Positions 56,752-64,000 of a stretch of 64,000 nt of DNA are shown here, piece by piece; position 1 is the first letter of the stretch, and each line of letters opens with the position of its first letter. The stretch is taken from contig JAIXUC010000029.1 in assembly GCA_027483665.1 (NCBI GenBank), positions 16,672 to 80,671 of the forward strand, read 5' to 3'. The notes below the pieces were generated by a model. It worked only from the letters and a program-made list of their open reading frames with translations. It was not told the DNA's origin and ran no database searches. The position numbers and the translations under genes are program-made. This DNA is from Comamonadaceae bacterium. GTDB taxonomy: Bacteria > Pseudomonadota > Gammaproteobacteria > Burkholderiales > Burkholderiaceae_C.

Positions 56752-56895
56752 TGCGGCTGGCATCGTAGCCGATGTGTCATCGCCTAAGGCCCTCTGAACG
56801 GGCGGCTGATGACTCGACGCCCGGCGCTAACATCGCGCCCGAACGGCGGCCCGCCAGGTCGCCATCCAGGTCGGAGGGACCATGGAGGAGACCCA

Positions 56896-57324
56896 ATGAA
56901 CCAAGACGGCTTGCCCGATCAGGTGCGGCCAGCGCAGGGCTATGCGGGTGATGTGTCGCCTGCCTTGGCGCACCGTTGGTGGTCGCAGGGCGATGCGGTG
57001 ATGGTGGACGTGCGCAGCGACGCCGAACGGGAATGGGTGGGCTATGTACCGGGTGCAGCCGCTGTGCCCTGGAAGCAGTGGCCCGGCATGGTGCCCAACG
57101 CGGACTTTGACGCCCTGCTGCGCTCGGCGGTGCCGTCAGGTGCCAAGGTGCTGATGTTGTGCCGCAGTGGTGTGCGCTCCATCGCCGCTGCGCGCCGTGC
57201 CACTGAATTGGGCCTGCAGGCCTACAACATCTTGCAAGGCTTCGAGGGCGACCCCGATTCCCATGGCCAGCGTGGCCACACCGGCGGCTGGCGTCGCGCT
57301 GGCTTTCCCTGGCAACAAAGCTGA
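56896..57324 (+). CDS. Single-domain rhodanese-like sulfurtransferase
   Basis: A 142-residue rhodanese-fold protein: [21 protein letters not shown], a catalytic Cys89 in the loop LCRSGVRS, and a C-terminal [14 protein letters not shown]. Such enzymes carry a persulfide for thiolation or detoxification. Strong GGAGGAG ribosome site; ATG at 56896. It is directly upstream of coaX (10-bp gap) and divergent from icmF. Confidence 0.9.
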   Translation: MNQDGLPDQVRPAQGYAGDVSPALAHRWWSQGDAVMVDVRSDAEREWVGYVPGAAAVPWKQWPGMVPNADFDALLRSAVPSGAKVLMLCRSGVRSIAAARRATELGLQAYNILQGFEGDPDSHGQRGHTGGWRRAGFPWQQS

Positions 57325-57334
57325 TCGGCCCTTC

Positions 57335-58114
57335 ATGTGTTTTTTGGCTTTGGATGTGGGCAACACGCGACTGAAGTGGGCGCTTTACGACAAAGCCAGA
57401 CCGGGCGCTCGGCTGCTGCAGCAAGGCGCTGAGTTTCTGGAGAATATCGAAACCTTGGGCGAGGGCGCTTGGCGCGGACTGCCCGTTCCAGAGCACATCC
57501 TGGGTTGCATCGTGGCGGGCGATGCCATCAAGCGCCGCGTTCACGAGCAAATTGAGCTGTGGGACGCGCCCATTCAGTGGGTCGTGCCCAGCCCAACCGA
57601 GGGCGGCTTGGTGAACGGCTACGACCACCCCACGCGCTTGGGCTCCGACCGTTGGGTGGCCATGATCGGCGCCTGGCAGCGCCAACTGGCGCGCTCGGAG
57701 CGCCAGCCCATGGTGGTGGTGATGGTGGGCACAGCGGTCACGGTCGAGGCCATCGACGACCGGGGCGTGTTTCTGGGCGGTTTGATCTTGCCGGGCCACG
57801 GCATCATGCTGCGCGCCTTGGAGTCGGGCACGGCGGGCCTGCACGTGCCCACGGGCGAAGTCAAACCCTTTCCCACCAACACCAGCGACGCGCTCACCAG
57901 TGGAGGCACCTTTGCCATAGCGGGTGCGGTCGAGCGCATGGTGCAGCACCTGCGCGCGCGATGCGACAGCGAGCCGGTGTGCGTGATGACCGGTGGTGCC
58001 GGCTGGAAGATGGCACCTTTCATGTCCAGCCGCTTTGAGCTGATCGACAGCCTGATTTTTGACGGCCTGCTGGCGCTGGCCGCCAGCCGTTATCCGGCGG
58101 CGCGGTTTCCCTAA
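57335..58114 (+). CDS. coaX: Type III pantothenate kinase
   Basis: CoaX phosphorylates pantothenate, the first step of coenzyme A synthesis, without feedback by CoA. The 259-residue protein has the N-terminal phosphate-binding [12 protein letters not shown], the [19 protein letters not shown] block with the conserved Asp, and [11 protein letters not shown]. The ATG at 57335 is used; a longer frame overlaps the rhodanese gene. The stop is 4 bp from that of the convergent M20 gene. Confidence 0.95.
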   Translation: MCFLALDVGNTRLKWALYDKARPGARLLQQGAEFLENIETLGEGAWRGLPVPEHILGCIVAGDAIKRRVHEQIELWDAPIQWVVPSPTEGGLVNGYDHPTRLGSDRWVAMIGAWQRQLARSERQPMVVVMVGTAVTVEAIDDRGVFLGGLILPGHGIMLRALESGTAGLHVPTGEVKPFPTNTSDALTSGGTFAIAGAVERMVQHLRARCDSEPVCVMTGGAGWKMAPFMSSRFELIDSLIFDGLLALAASRYPAARFP

Positions 58115-58118
58115 CTAC

Positions 58119-59309
58119 TTAGTTATTGCTCAGCCAAGCCTGCACCAGCCGCACCCAATAAGTGGCACCCAGCGGGATGAGGTCGTCGTTGAAGTCGTAG
58201 CTGGGGTTGTGCAGCATGCAAGGCCCGCCGCCATGGCCCATCTCGCGGTGGCTGCCGTCGCCGTTGCCGATGAAGGCATAGCAGCCGGGGCGTGCCTGCA
58301 GCATGAAAGAAAAGTCTTCAGCGCCCATGGAAGGCTCTTGCACCAAGACCTGCGCTGGCGGCACCACGCTGGCCATCACCGCCCGCGCAAACTCGGTGGG
58401 CTCCGGGTGGTTGATGGTGGGCGGGTAGTTGCGCACAAAGGCAAACTCTGCCGACGCGCCAAACGCGGCGCAGGTGTGCTCGGTCATCTCGCGCATGCGC
58501 TGCTCGATCATGTCCAGCACTTCCAGCGTGAAGGTGCGCACCGTGCCGCGCAGCTCGCAGCTGTCGGGCACGACGTTGGTGGCCTCACCGGCGTGGATCA
58601 TGGTCACCGAAATCACGCCGGCATCCACTGGCTTTTTATTGCGCGTGATGATGGTCTGAAAGGCCTGCACCAATTGGCAGGCCACGGGCACCGGGTCGAT
58701 GCCGTTGTGCGGCAGCGCCGCATGGCAGCCCTTGCCGCGAATGGTGATGCGAAATTCATTGCTCGAGGCCATCACCGGGCCCGCGCTCAGCGCGAACTCG
58801 CCCACCTTCATGCCGGGCCAGTTGTGCATGCCGAACACCGCGTCCACCGGGAACTGTTCGAACAGGCCTTCTTTGATCATCTCGCGCGCGCCACCACCGC
58901 CTTCTTCTGCGGGCTGGAAGATCAGCACCACGGTGCCGTCGAAATCGCGGTGGCGAGCCAAGTGTTGGGCGGCTGCCAAGAGCATGGCGGTGTGGCCGTC
59001 ATGGCCGCAGGCGTGCATCTTGCCGGCGTACTGGCTGGCGTGCGCGAAGGTGTTGAACTCTTGCATGGGCAGGGCGTCCATGTCGGCGCGCAGGCCAATG
59101 CGTCGCTTGCTGCTGCCGTTGCTGATGAGGCCCACCACGCCCGTGGTGCCCAGGCCTCGGTGCGTCTCGATCCCCCAGCCCTCCAGCAAGCGCGCCACGG
59201 TGTCGGCGGTTCGCACTTCCTTGAAACACAGCTCGGGGTGTGCGTGCAAATCGCGGCGCACGGCGGCGATGGTGGCGGCCTGGGTGCTGATGTCGTCGAT
59301 GAGGTTCAT
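58119..59309 (-). CDS. M20-family amidohydrolase (hippurate hydrolase-like)
   Basis: A 396-residue zinc amidohydrolase of the M20D group: RRDLHAHPELCF at the start, RADMDALPM and HACGHDGHTAML metal-binding motifs, the PAEEGGGGAREM catalytic Glu pair, GKGCHAALPHNGIDP and SMGAEDFSFML. Members cleave N-acyl amino acids or hippurate; the substrate is unknown. The ATG overlaps the HAD gene stop (ATGA), so it is the last gene of the polyprenyl-sugar operon although its role there is unclear. Confidence 0.92.
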   Translation of the reverse strand: MNLIDDISTQAATIAAVRRDLHAHPELCFKEVRTADTVARLLEGWGIETHRGLGTTGVVGLISNGSSKRRIGLRADMDALPMQEFNTFAHASQYAGKMHACGHDGHTAMLLAAAQHLARHRDFDGTVVLIFQPAEEGGGGAREMIKEGLFEQFPVDAVFGMHNWPGMKVGEFALSAGPVMASSNEFRITIRGKGCHAALPHNGIDPVPVACQLVQAFQTIITRNKKPVDAGVISVTMIHAGEATNVVPDSCELRGTVRTFTLEVLDMIEQRMREMTEHTCAAFGASAEFAFVRNYPPTINHPEPTEFARAVMASVVPPAQVLVQEPSMGAEDFSFMLQARPGCYAFIGNGDGSHREMGHGGGPCMLHNPSYDFNDDLIPLGATYWVRLVQAWLSNN

Positions 59310-59980
59310 GGGGCTTCTCGCTGAAGGGTGGGCGTGGCTGGCTGGCCGCGCAGGTAAGGGTAGTCTGCCAGCGCCAGCATGTCCTTGTCGCCCGAGGAGT
59401 CGCCATAGGCGTGCAGCGTCCAAGGCGCTTGCGCGCCCAGCTTGGCCTCGCGCCAAGACAACAGGCGCCGGACCTTCTCCGGGCCGTGGCAGTTGTTGCC
59501 GATCAGCTCGCCGCTCAGTCGGCTGTGGTCCTGGGCCAATCGGGTACACAAGAGCGCGTCGAAACCCCAGTGCTGGGCCACGTCTTGCAAGTAGACATCG
59601 GGCGAGGCGCTGACCAGCAGGCACACATCGCCCCGCGCTTGGTGGGCGCGCAGGCGCTGCAAGGCGTCGGCCCGCGTGTGCTGCGGCAACCAATGCGCCA
59701 GCAGGTGCTGGCTCCAGCGCTGCACTTCATCGAGCCGGCGGCCAGCCAAGGCTGCGCGCAGCAAGCGGGTCTTGGCGTATTCGTTGCTGCGCAGGCCCAG
59801 CACATAAGCCGCCAAGGGCAGCGCTTGGCGGGCCAGCACGGCTGCGAAACCGGCAGGCCCCAGCCCGTGCAGCAGGTAAGGCCCCAAGCTGTCGCCGGTG
59901 GTCAGCGTGCCGTCGAAATCGAAAGCCGCCACGCCGGGGCCGCGGTCGTTGGGCGGGAGATTAGGCGGCAGGGCGGTCAT
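59306..59980 (-). CDS. HAD-IB family phosphatase
   Basis: A 224-residue HAD hydrolase with motif I DFDGT near residue 21 (Asp21, Asp23), motif II LVSASP near 120, motif III lysine in NCHGPEKVRR, and motif IV GDSSGDKDML. In several bacteria such phosphatases accompany, or are fused to, UbiA-type phosphoribosyltransferases and remove the 5-phosphate from polyprenyl-phosphoribose. It overlaps the GT39 gene (ATGA at 59977-59980) and the M20 gene. Confidence 0.9.
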   Translation of the reverse strand: MTALPPNLPPNDRGPGVAAFDFDGTLTTGDSLGPYLLHGLGPAGFAAVLARQALPLAAYVLGLRSNEYAKTRLLRAALAGRRLDEVQRWSQHLLAHWLPQHTRADALQRLRAHQARGDVCLLVSASPDVYLQDVAQHWGFDALLCTRLAQDHSRLSGELIGNNCHGPEKVRRLLSWREAKLGAQAPWTLHAYGDSSGDKDMLALADYPYLRGQPATPTLQREAP

Positions 59981-61608
59981 GGCGCAGCCCGGATGGGCGC
60001 GTCCAGGCTGCAGCGCACCGCGCCGCACAGGCGCTCGCAAAAAGGGCAGCCGGTCATGGGCAGCGCAGCGGGAATGCGGTAGTAGCGGCTGTAGATGTCG
60101 GCCAGCACACCCGCTCGGTAAGCCTCCAAGCGAAAGCCGCTGCCCTCCACCACATAGAAAGGCACGCCGTCTTGCTGCACTTCCCAAGTGCGGGTGGTCT
60201 CGAAATAGGGCGCGTACTGCGCCATGTCGGGCCGGGCCATCTTCAACACGCGGATGGTTTGGCCTTCAAAGCGCGAGAAGTCCACCAGCAGGTCGTCTTG
60301 GCGGGCGTGGAAGTTGCCGCGCCCGAACACCGGCACGTAGCGGCGCAGGGTGTAGCCATAGATCGAGGCCGGGGTGTAGGCGTCTGCCATCAGCACCACG
60401 CCGGGCGCGTCCACTTGGGCCAGCAAGGGCACGGCCGAATAGCTGCGCACGATGCTGGGGTAGAGCTGGGTGCTGCGCCAGTTCTGCAGCGTGGTGGCGT
60501 AAAGACCAGCGACCACCAACACATGCAGGGCGGTGAAGGCGAGCAAGCCCTTGGCCAAGCGCGGCAGCGCAGCGCTGGGCAAGGCCAGAGCCAGCCAGGC
60601 CAGCCCGAACGGGTAGAAGGCCAGCACCCAATGCAAGCCCACCACCTTGCGCAAGCTGAGCAGCGCAAAAAACAACAGCGGCACCAACACCAAACAAGCC
60701 AGCAGGCGTAGCGCAGGCCCAGAGGTGGCCACGCTGCGCAGCCCGGCACGCGCGCGCCAAGTCCACCACAGGGCAGCGGGTGTGATCAGGTAAGCCAGCA
60801 TGCCCAGATAGCCCAGCGGCTTGGCCCATGCGAAGCTGGCGTCGCTGTGCCGGTTGATGGCGTTGAACATGATGTTGGACCAACCGTGCTCGATGTTGAA
60901 CCACAGGTTCAACAGCGGCCCAGGAAAGGCGCACAAACCCAACAACACAAAGCCGGCCCAGCGGTCCCGCCTGAATCCCAGCCAATACACCGCGTAGGCC
61001 AGCCCCAGCACCACAGCGAAGTACTTGGACAGAAAGGCAGCACCGAAGGCCACGCCACTCAAGGCGTAGAGCGCGGCGGTGGGTGCGTCCCAGCGCGTTC
61101 GCGCTTCAGCCCGCAGCAAGGCAGCCGCTGACAACACCGACCAGAACACCAGCGGCGTGTCGGTGGTGATGAAGGCATACAAGGCATTCAGCGGCAGCAA
61201 GCTGTAGAGCAAGGCGGCCCAAGCCGCGCGCTGGCGGTCGACGGCCGACAAGCCCCACCAGAGCAGGCCGCCGACGACCAGCGGCAGCAGCACCGCAGGC
61301 AGGCGAATGGCCCATTCGGCATCGCCCAAAAGGGCACGCACGCCAGCGATCCACCAACCCACCATGGGCGGGTGGTCGTAGTAGCCCCAGTCGGGGTAGA
61401 CGCCCCACCAGTAGAAAAAAGCTTCGTCGCCGGTGATGGGAAAGGTGGCTGAAATCCAGCCCCGAACTGCCAGGGTGCCCAGCGCCACGGCCAGCAGCCA
61501 GCGGCTCAGGTTGAAGCCCTGCACTGCAGATGAATCGTCAGCCCATCTGAGCGGTGGGCTCGGCTTCGTGCTGGGCGCGGGTTCGGCAGGAGGTGCAGCG
61601 TTGGACAA
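59977..61608 (-). CDS. GT39/ArnT-like membrane glycosyltransferase
   Basis: A 543-residue protein with about twelve membrane helices, and near the N-terminus the GDEAFFYWWGVYPDWGYYDH region in which the acidic pair of PMT/ArnT-type transferases lies (TGDEAFFY, residue 60 or so). The C-terminal soluble part is periplasmic in homologues. It ends in an unusual Cys-rich tail (GCPFCERLCGAVRC). It should use a polyprenyl-phosphate sugar made by the upstream genes. The start is TTG at 61608, 9 bp after the stop of the flippase gene; no ATG fits the family better. Confidence 0.85.
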   Translation of the reverse strand: MSNAAPPAEPAPSTKPSPPLRWADDSSAVQGFNLSRWLLAVALGTLAVRGWISATFPITGDEAFFYWWGVYPDWGYYDHPPMVGWWIAGVRALLGDAEWAIRLPAVLLPLVVGGLLWWGLSAVDRQRAAWAALLYSLLPLNALYAFITTDTPLVFWSVLSAAALLRAEARTRWDAPTAALYALSGVAFGAAFLSKYFAVVLGLAYAVYWLGFRRDRWAGFVLLGLCAFPGPLLNLWFNIEHGWSNIMFNAINRHSDASFAWAKPLGYLGMLAYLITPAALWWTWRARAGLRSVATSGPALRLLACLVLVPLLFFALLSLRKVVGLHWVLAFYPFGLAWLALALPSAALPRLAKGLLAFTALHVLVVAGLYATTLQNWRSTQLYPSIVRSYSAVPLLAQVDAPGVVLMADAYTPASIYGYTLRRYVPVFGRGNFHARQDDLLVDFSRFEGQTIRVLKMARPDMAQYAPYFETTRTWEVQQDGVPFYVVEGSGFRLEAYRAGVLADIYSRYYRIPAALPMTGCPFCERLCGAVRCSLDAPIRAAP

Positions 61609-61617
61609 GGGCGTGCT

Positions 61618-62622
61618 TCAGATCAGCCGCAGGTCACGGCGCAGACGAACACTGTAGTAGAGGCACAGCACGCCCAGGGCCACCGCCAGCCACAGCGTCA
61701 ACAGGCGCACCTGCACCGTCAGCACGACGGCGGCTTGGGCCGCGGCCCCATGGGACACCAGCAAGCCCGCCAATACCAGCTCGGTGCCGCCCAGCCCAGC
61801 GGGCAAGGCCGATGCGGCACCGGCCACCATGGCCAGGGCGTAGCTGGCCGTGGCTGACAGCGGGTCGAGCGTCAGCCCCGCTTGGCGGCACAACAACCAA
61901 ACGGCCAAGCCCTGAGCGGACCAGGCCAACAGCGTCAGGCTGGCCCATTGCGCGGGCCGATGGCGCAGGCACTGGCCCGCTTGCGCCAGCCAAGGTGCGC
62001 GCTTATGCAGGGCTTGTGAGGGCTGCCATCGGCGTCTCGTGACCCACAAGGTCAAGCCAACCAGCGCCACCAAAGCCAGAGCGCCGAACAACCACCACAC
62101 CAGCGCATACGACGTGGCTGCGTCGGCAGCCGTTCCAGAGGCCATGGCAGATGCCGCTGGGTCTGTCGCAGCGAGTCGCCCCATCAGCACCCAGCCCGCT
62201 GGCAGTGCCAGCAAGAGCAAGGCCATCAAATCAGCCAATCGCTCAGCGCCAAAAATGGCTGCACTGTCGCCGAGCGAGAGGGGCTGCTCGCGCGGCAGCA
62301 GGCCGCGGGCTGCTTCGCCCAGGTTGGCTGGGGTGGGCGTGAAGGCATAGCCGGCCACGTACCAGCGCAGGGCCAGCGCTGCTGGCAGGGGTCGGCCCAG
62401 GTGCGCCATCCATAGCCGCCAGCGCCAGCCGCGCAGGACGTAGCTCAGCAAGCAAAGCAGGGCGGCAGCGGCAGATGCTGGCGACCACAGGCCGCGCCAG
62501 GCTTGTTCGGCGGCAGCGCCAGAGGCCCAAGCGATGGCAGCGCCGTAAAGCGCGAACACCAGCAGCAGTACCAGCAGTGCACCGCGCCAGCGACCGAGCC
62601 ATGCACTCACCCGCACATTCAC
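61618..62622 (-). CDS. YbhN/UPF0104-type membrane protein (flippase-like)
   Basis: A 334-residue polytopic protein with the lysylphosphatidylglycerol-synthetase-TM (UPF0104) pattern: the YVLRGWRWRLWM segment, GEAARGLLPRE, and GAASALPAGLGGTELVLAGLL near residue 260. Members move lipids or lipid-linked sugars across membranes in some systems. The GTG at 62622 overlaps the UbiA stop as GTGA; the longer in-frame region upstream is the UbiA gene read in another frame. Confidence 0.8.
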   Translation of the reverse strand: MNVRVSAWLGRWRGALLVLLLVFALYGAAIAWASGAAAEQAWRGLWSPASAAAALLCLLSYVLRGWRWRLWMAHLGRPLPAALALRWYVAGYAFTPTPANLGEAARGLLPREQPLSLGDSAAIFGAERLADLMALLLLALPAGWVLMGRLAATDPAASAMASGTAADAATSYALVWWLFGALALVALVGLTLWVTRRRWQPSQALHKRAPWLAQAGQCLRHRPAQWASLTLLAWSAQGLAVWLLCRQAGLTLDPLSATASYALAMVAGAASALPAGLGGTELVLAGLLVSHGAAAQAAVVLTVQVRLLTLWLAVALGVLCLYYSVRLRRDLRLI

Positions 62623-63569
62623 TGGTGGCCCGAGAGGAACAGCACCACCCACAGCACGACCGAGCCCAGCACCCAAGGGTCGCGCAGCAGGTCACGGGCG
62701 ACGTCTTCACCCAAGCCGCGGTGCACTTGCCACGTGTAGCGCAGCATGGCAAAAACCACCACGGGCACGGTGTAGGCCAAAGACTCGCCGTGTTGGGCCA
62801 GCGCGGTGTCGCTGGTGGCAAACAAGGCGTAGGTGCTGAGCGTGGCGGCCATGCTGACCGCAATGAACACATCAAGCAGCGCGGGCGGGTAATCGGCCAT
62901 CACGGCGCGCTGGTTGGCCGCCGGGTGAAAGCCCTCGGCGCGGCGCTTGCAAAAGCCCAGAAACAAAGCACCGAACAGGCCGGTGAGCAGCATCCAGCGC
63001 GAAGGCGCAATGCCCACCGCTACCGTGCCTGCCAGCAAACGCAACAAAAAGCCGCTGGCGATGGCGCTCACATCCACCACGGCCACACGCTTGAGGTGCA
63101 GCGAATAAGCCAAATTCACCAAGCCGTAGACCAGCAAGAAAACCAGCAACCAACGCATGGGCCAAGCCAGCGCCACGCCCAGCAGCAGCAAGGCCAGCGC
63201 CAACGCCAGCGCAGCCGCGGGGGACACCGCACCGCTGGCCAGCGGCCTGTGCATCTTGGATGGGTGCTGCGCGTCGTGGACGCGGTCGATCCAATCGTTG
63301 AGCACGTACACCGCACTGCTGACGGCACAAAAGGCGGCGAAAGCCGTGAGCACTTTGGCAACCAATGCAGGGTCGCTCCACTGACCTGCGAACAACAAGC
63401 CTGCAAACACGAAGATGTTTTTAAGCCACTGGTGCGGGCGCATCAGCCGCAACAGCAGCAGTGCGCGCTGGGCGATGGATGCACGAGCCTTCGGGACCGC
63501 AGCCGCCAGAGAACCGGAGGCAACGGGGGAGGTGGAGGTTTTGGGCTCGTCGGCGGCGGGCTCGGTCAT
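62619..63569 (-). CDS. UbiA-family decaprenyl-phosphate phosphoribosyltransferase-like
   Basis: A 316-residue integral membrane prenyltransferase. The first Asp-rich motif is NDWIDRVHDAQHPSKMHRP near residue 93 and the second is YSLHLKRVAVVDV. The RPHQWLKNIFVF start and this Asp-rich motif match the phosphoribosyl branch of the UbiA family (the Rv3806c type), which transfers 5-phosphoribose from PRPP to polyprenyl phosphate. It is the first gene of a five-gene run on the minus strand. DprE1/DprE2-type epimerase genes are not nearby. Confidence 0.85.
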   Translation of the reverse strand: MTEPAADEPKTSTSPVASGSLAAAVPKARASIAQRALLLLRLMRPHQWLKNIFVFAGLLFAGQWSDPALVAKVLTAFAAFCAVSSAVYVLNDWIDRVHDAQHPSKMHRPLASGAVSPAAALALALALLLLGVALAWPMRWLLVFLLVYGLVNLAYSLHLKRVAVVDVSAIASGFLLRLLAGTVAVGIAPSRWMLLTGLFGALFLGFCKRRAEGFHPAANQRAVMADYPPALLDVFIAVSMAATLSTYALFATSDTALAQHGESLAYTVPVVVFAMLRYTWQVHRGLGEDVARDLLRDPWVLGSVVLWVVLFLSGHQ

Positions 63570-63641
63570 GACGTCGGGGATTATCCTTGTGCATCACCGC
63601 AGCCCTTCACCGCAGCCCACCCCAGCGATCCAGCGCAACCC

Positions 63642-64000
63642 ATGCAGCACCCGGCAACTCCAGCCAACCCCGAAGTGGGTGACAGCACCACCCGACAAGT
63701 GGCCGGTGCCTGCCCGCACGATTGCCCCGACACCTGCGCGCTGCTCACCACCGTACAAAACGGCGTGGCCCTGAAGGTGCAGGGCAACCCGGCGCACGCG
63801 CACACCGACGGCGCGCTGTGTACCAAGGTGTCGCGCTACACGGAGCGCACCTACCACCCAGAGCGCATCTTGCAGCCCATGCGCCGCAGCGGCCCGAAGG
63901 GATCGGGCCAATTCCAGCCCATCTCTTGGGAAGAGGCGCTGGATGAGATCGCCCAGCGCTTGGGTGCCATCGCAGCGGTCAACCCGCAAGCCATCCTGCC
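63642..64000 (+). CDS. Molybdopterin oxidoreductase, N-terminal part
   Basis: The frame from the ATG at 63642 runs off the right edge (119 codons visible). It carries the [4Fe-4S] motif C-x3-C-x3-C (CPHDCPDTC near residues 24-32) with the fourth Cys in LCTKVSRY near 65, then the YHPERILQPMRRSG and FQPISWEEALDEIAQRL segments of the DMSO-reductase/formate-dehydrogenase family. Which enzyme of the family cannot be told. It is divergent from the UbiA operon with 72 bp between starts. Confidence 0.9.
   Translation, partial: MQHPATPANPEVGDSTTRQVAGACPHDCPDTCALLTTVQNGVALKVQGNPAHAHTDGALCTKVSRYTERTYHPERILQPMRRSGPKGSGQFQPISWEEALDEIAQRLGAIAAVNPQAIL

Overview
The window is high-GC DNA with densely packed genes and many 4-bp ATGA, GTGA or TTGA overlaps between neighbours. 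Gene content and synteny point to a betaproteobacterium of the order Burkholderiales, most likely Comamonadaceae: nadK-recN-rapZ divergent from hrcA, yicC with a kinase/PP2C pair before rph-rdgB-hemW, ureA-hupE-ureBC order, a Bug/TctC-type binding protein, and a fused isobutyryl-CoA mutase. No rRNA, transposase, integrase, prophage or CRISPR array was seen.

Layout. 1-6330: end of a coiled-coil protein, mutY, and convergent to them the nadK-recN-rapZ block, with hrcA divergent from nadK. 6448-9291: tRNA-Met/Ile2(CAT), a lipoprotein, a YdcH-like protein, galU, tRNA-Arg(ACG) and greB. 9294-13576 (minus strand): yicC, gmk, rpoZ and spoT, covering RNA decay, GMP phosphorylation, RNA polymerase omega and the stringent response. 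13688-18424 (plus strand): Ser/Thr kinase, PP2C phosphatase, rph, rdgB and hemW. 18554-22634: secreted serine hydrolase, tRNA-Ser(TGA), M48 peptidase and LemA protein.

22738-27856 (minus strand) is a urease cluster, ureA-hupE/ureJ-ureB-ureC-ureE-ureF-ureG, with no ureD in view. Divergent from ureA and only 74 bp away is a 1225-residue protein that joins an NCS1 (purine/cytosine permease-like) transporter domain, an eight-cysteine module, two more membrane helices, a histidine kinase and a receiver. It is followed 2 bp later by a receiver-LuxR response regulator. This pair is the most unusual system in the window; the divergent arrangement suggests, but does not prove, control of urease or of nucleobase/nitrogen use. 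A TPP riboswitch follows, with the thiamin operon cytX-thiO-thiS-thiG-thiE; its first gene is a second NCS1 transporter.

37575-49464 holds assorted housekeeping and catabolic genes: a DUF1840 protein, a TctC-type binding protein, a PaaK-like ligase, a pseudouridine synthase, htpG, an SrkA-like kinase, a GMC oxidoreductase, psd, amn and an SDR enzyme. An inverted repeat and a 20-bp tandem repeat lie after htpG. 49509-52018 looks like a small acquired islet: hicB-hicA, a DUF1877 protein and a visibly AT-richer gene for a secreted protein. 52218-56702 (minus strand) contains icmF, a glyoxalase-like protein, an unknown protein and a ferredoxin, with a palindromic operator upstream of icmF. 56896-58114: rhodanese and coaX. 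58119-63569 (minus strand) is a tightly coupled operon: UbiA-family phosphoribosyltransferase, YbhN-like membrane protein, GT39-type glycosyltransferase, HAD phosphatase and M20 amidohydrolase. The first four could make and use a polyprenyl-phosphate-linked pentose. The window ends inside a molybdopterin oxidoreductase gene.
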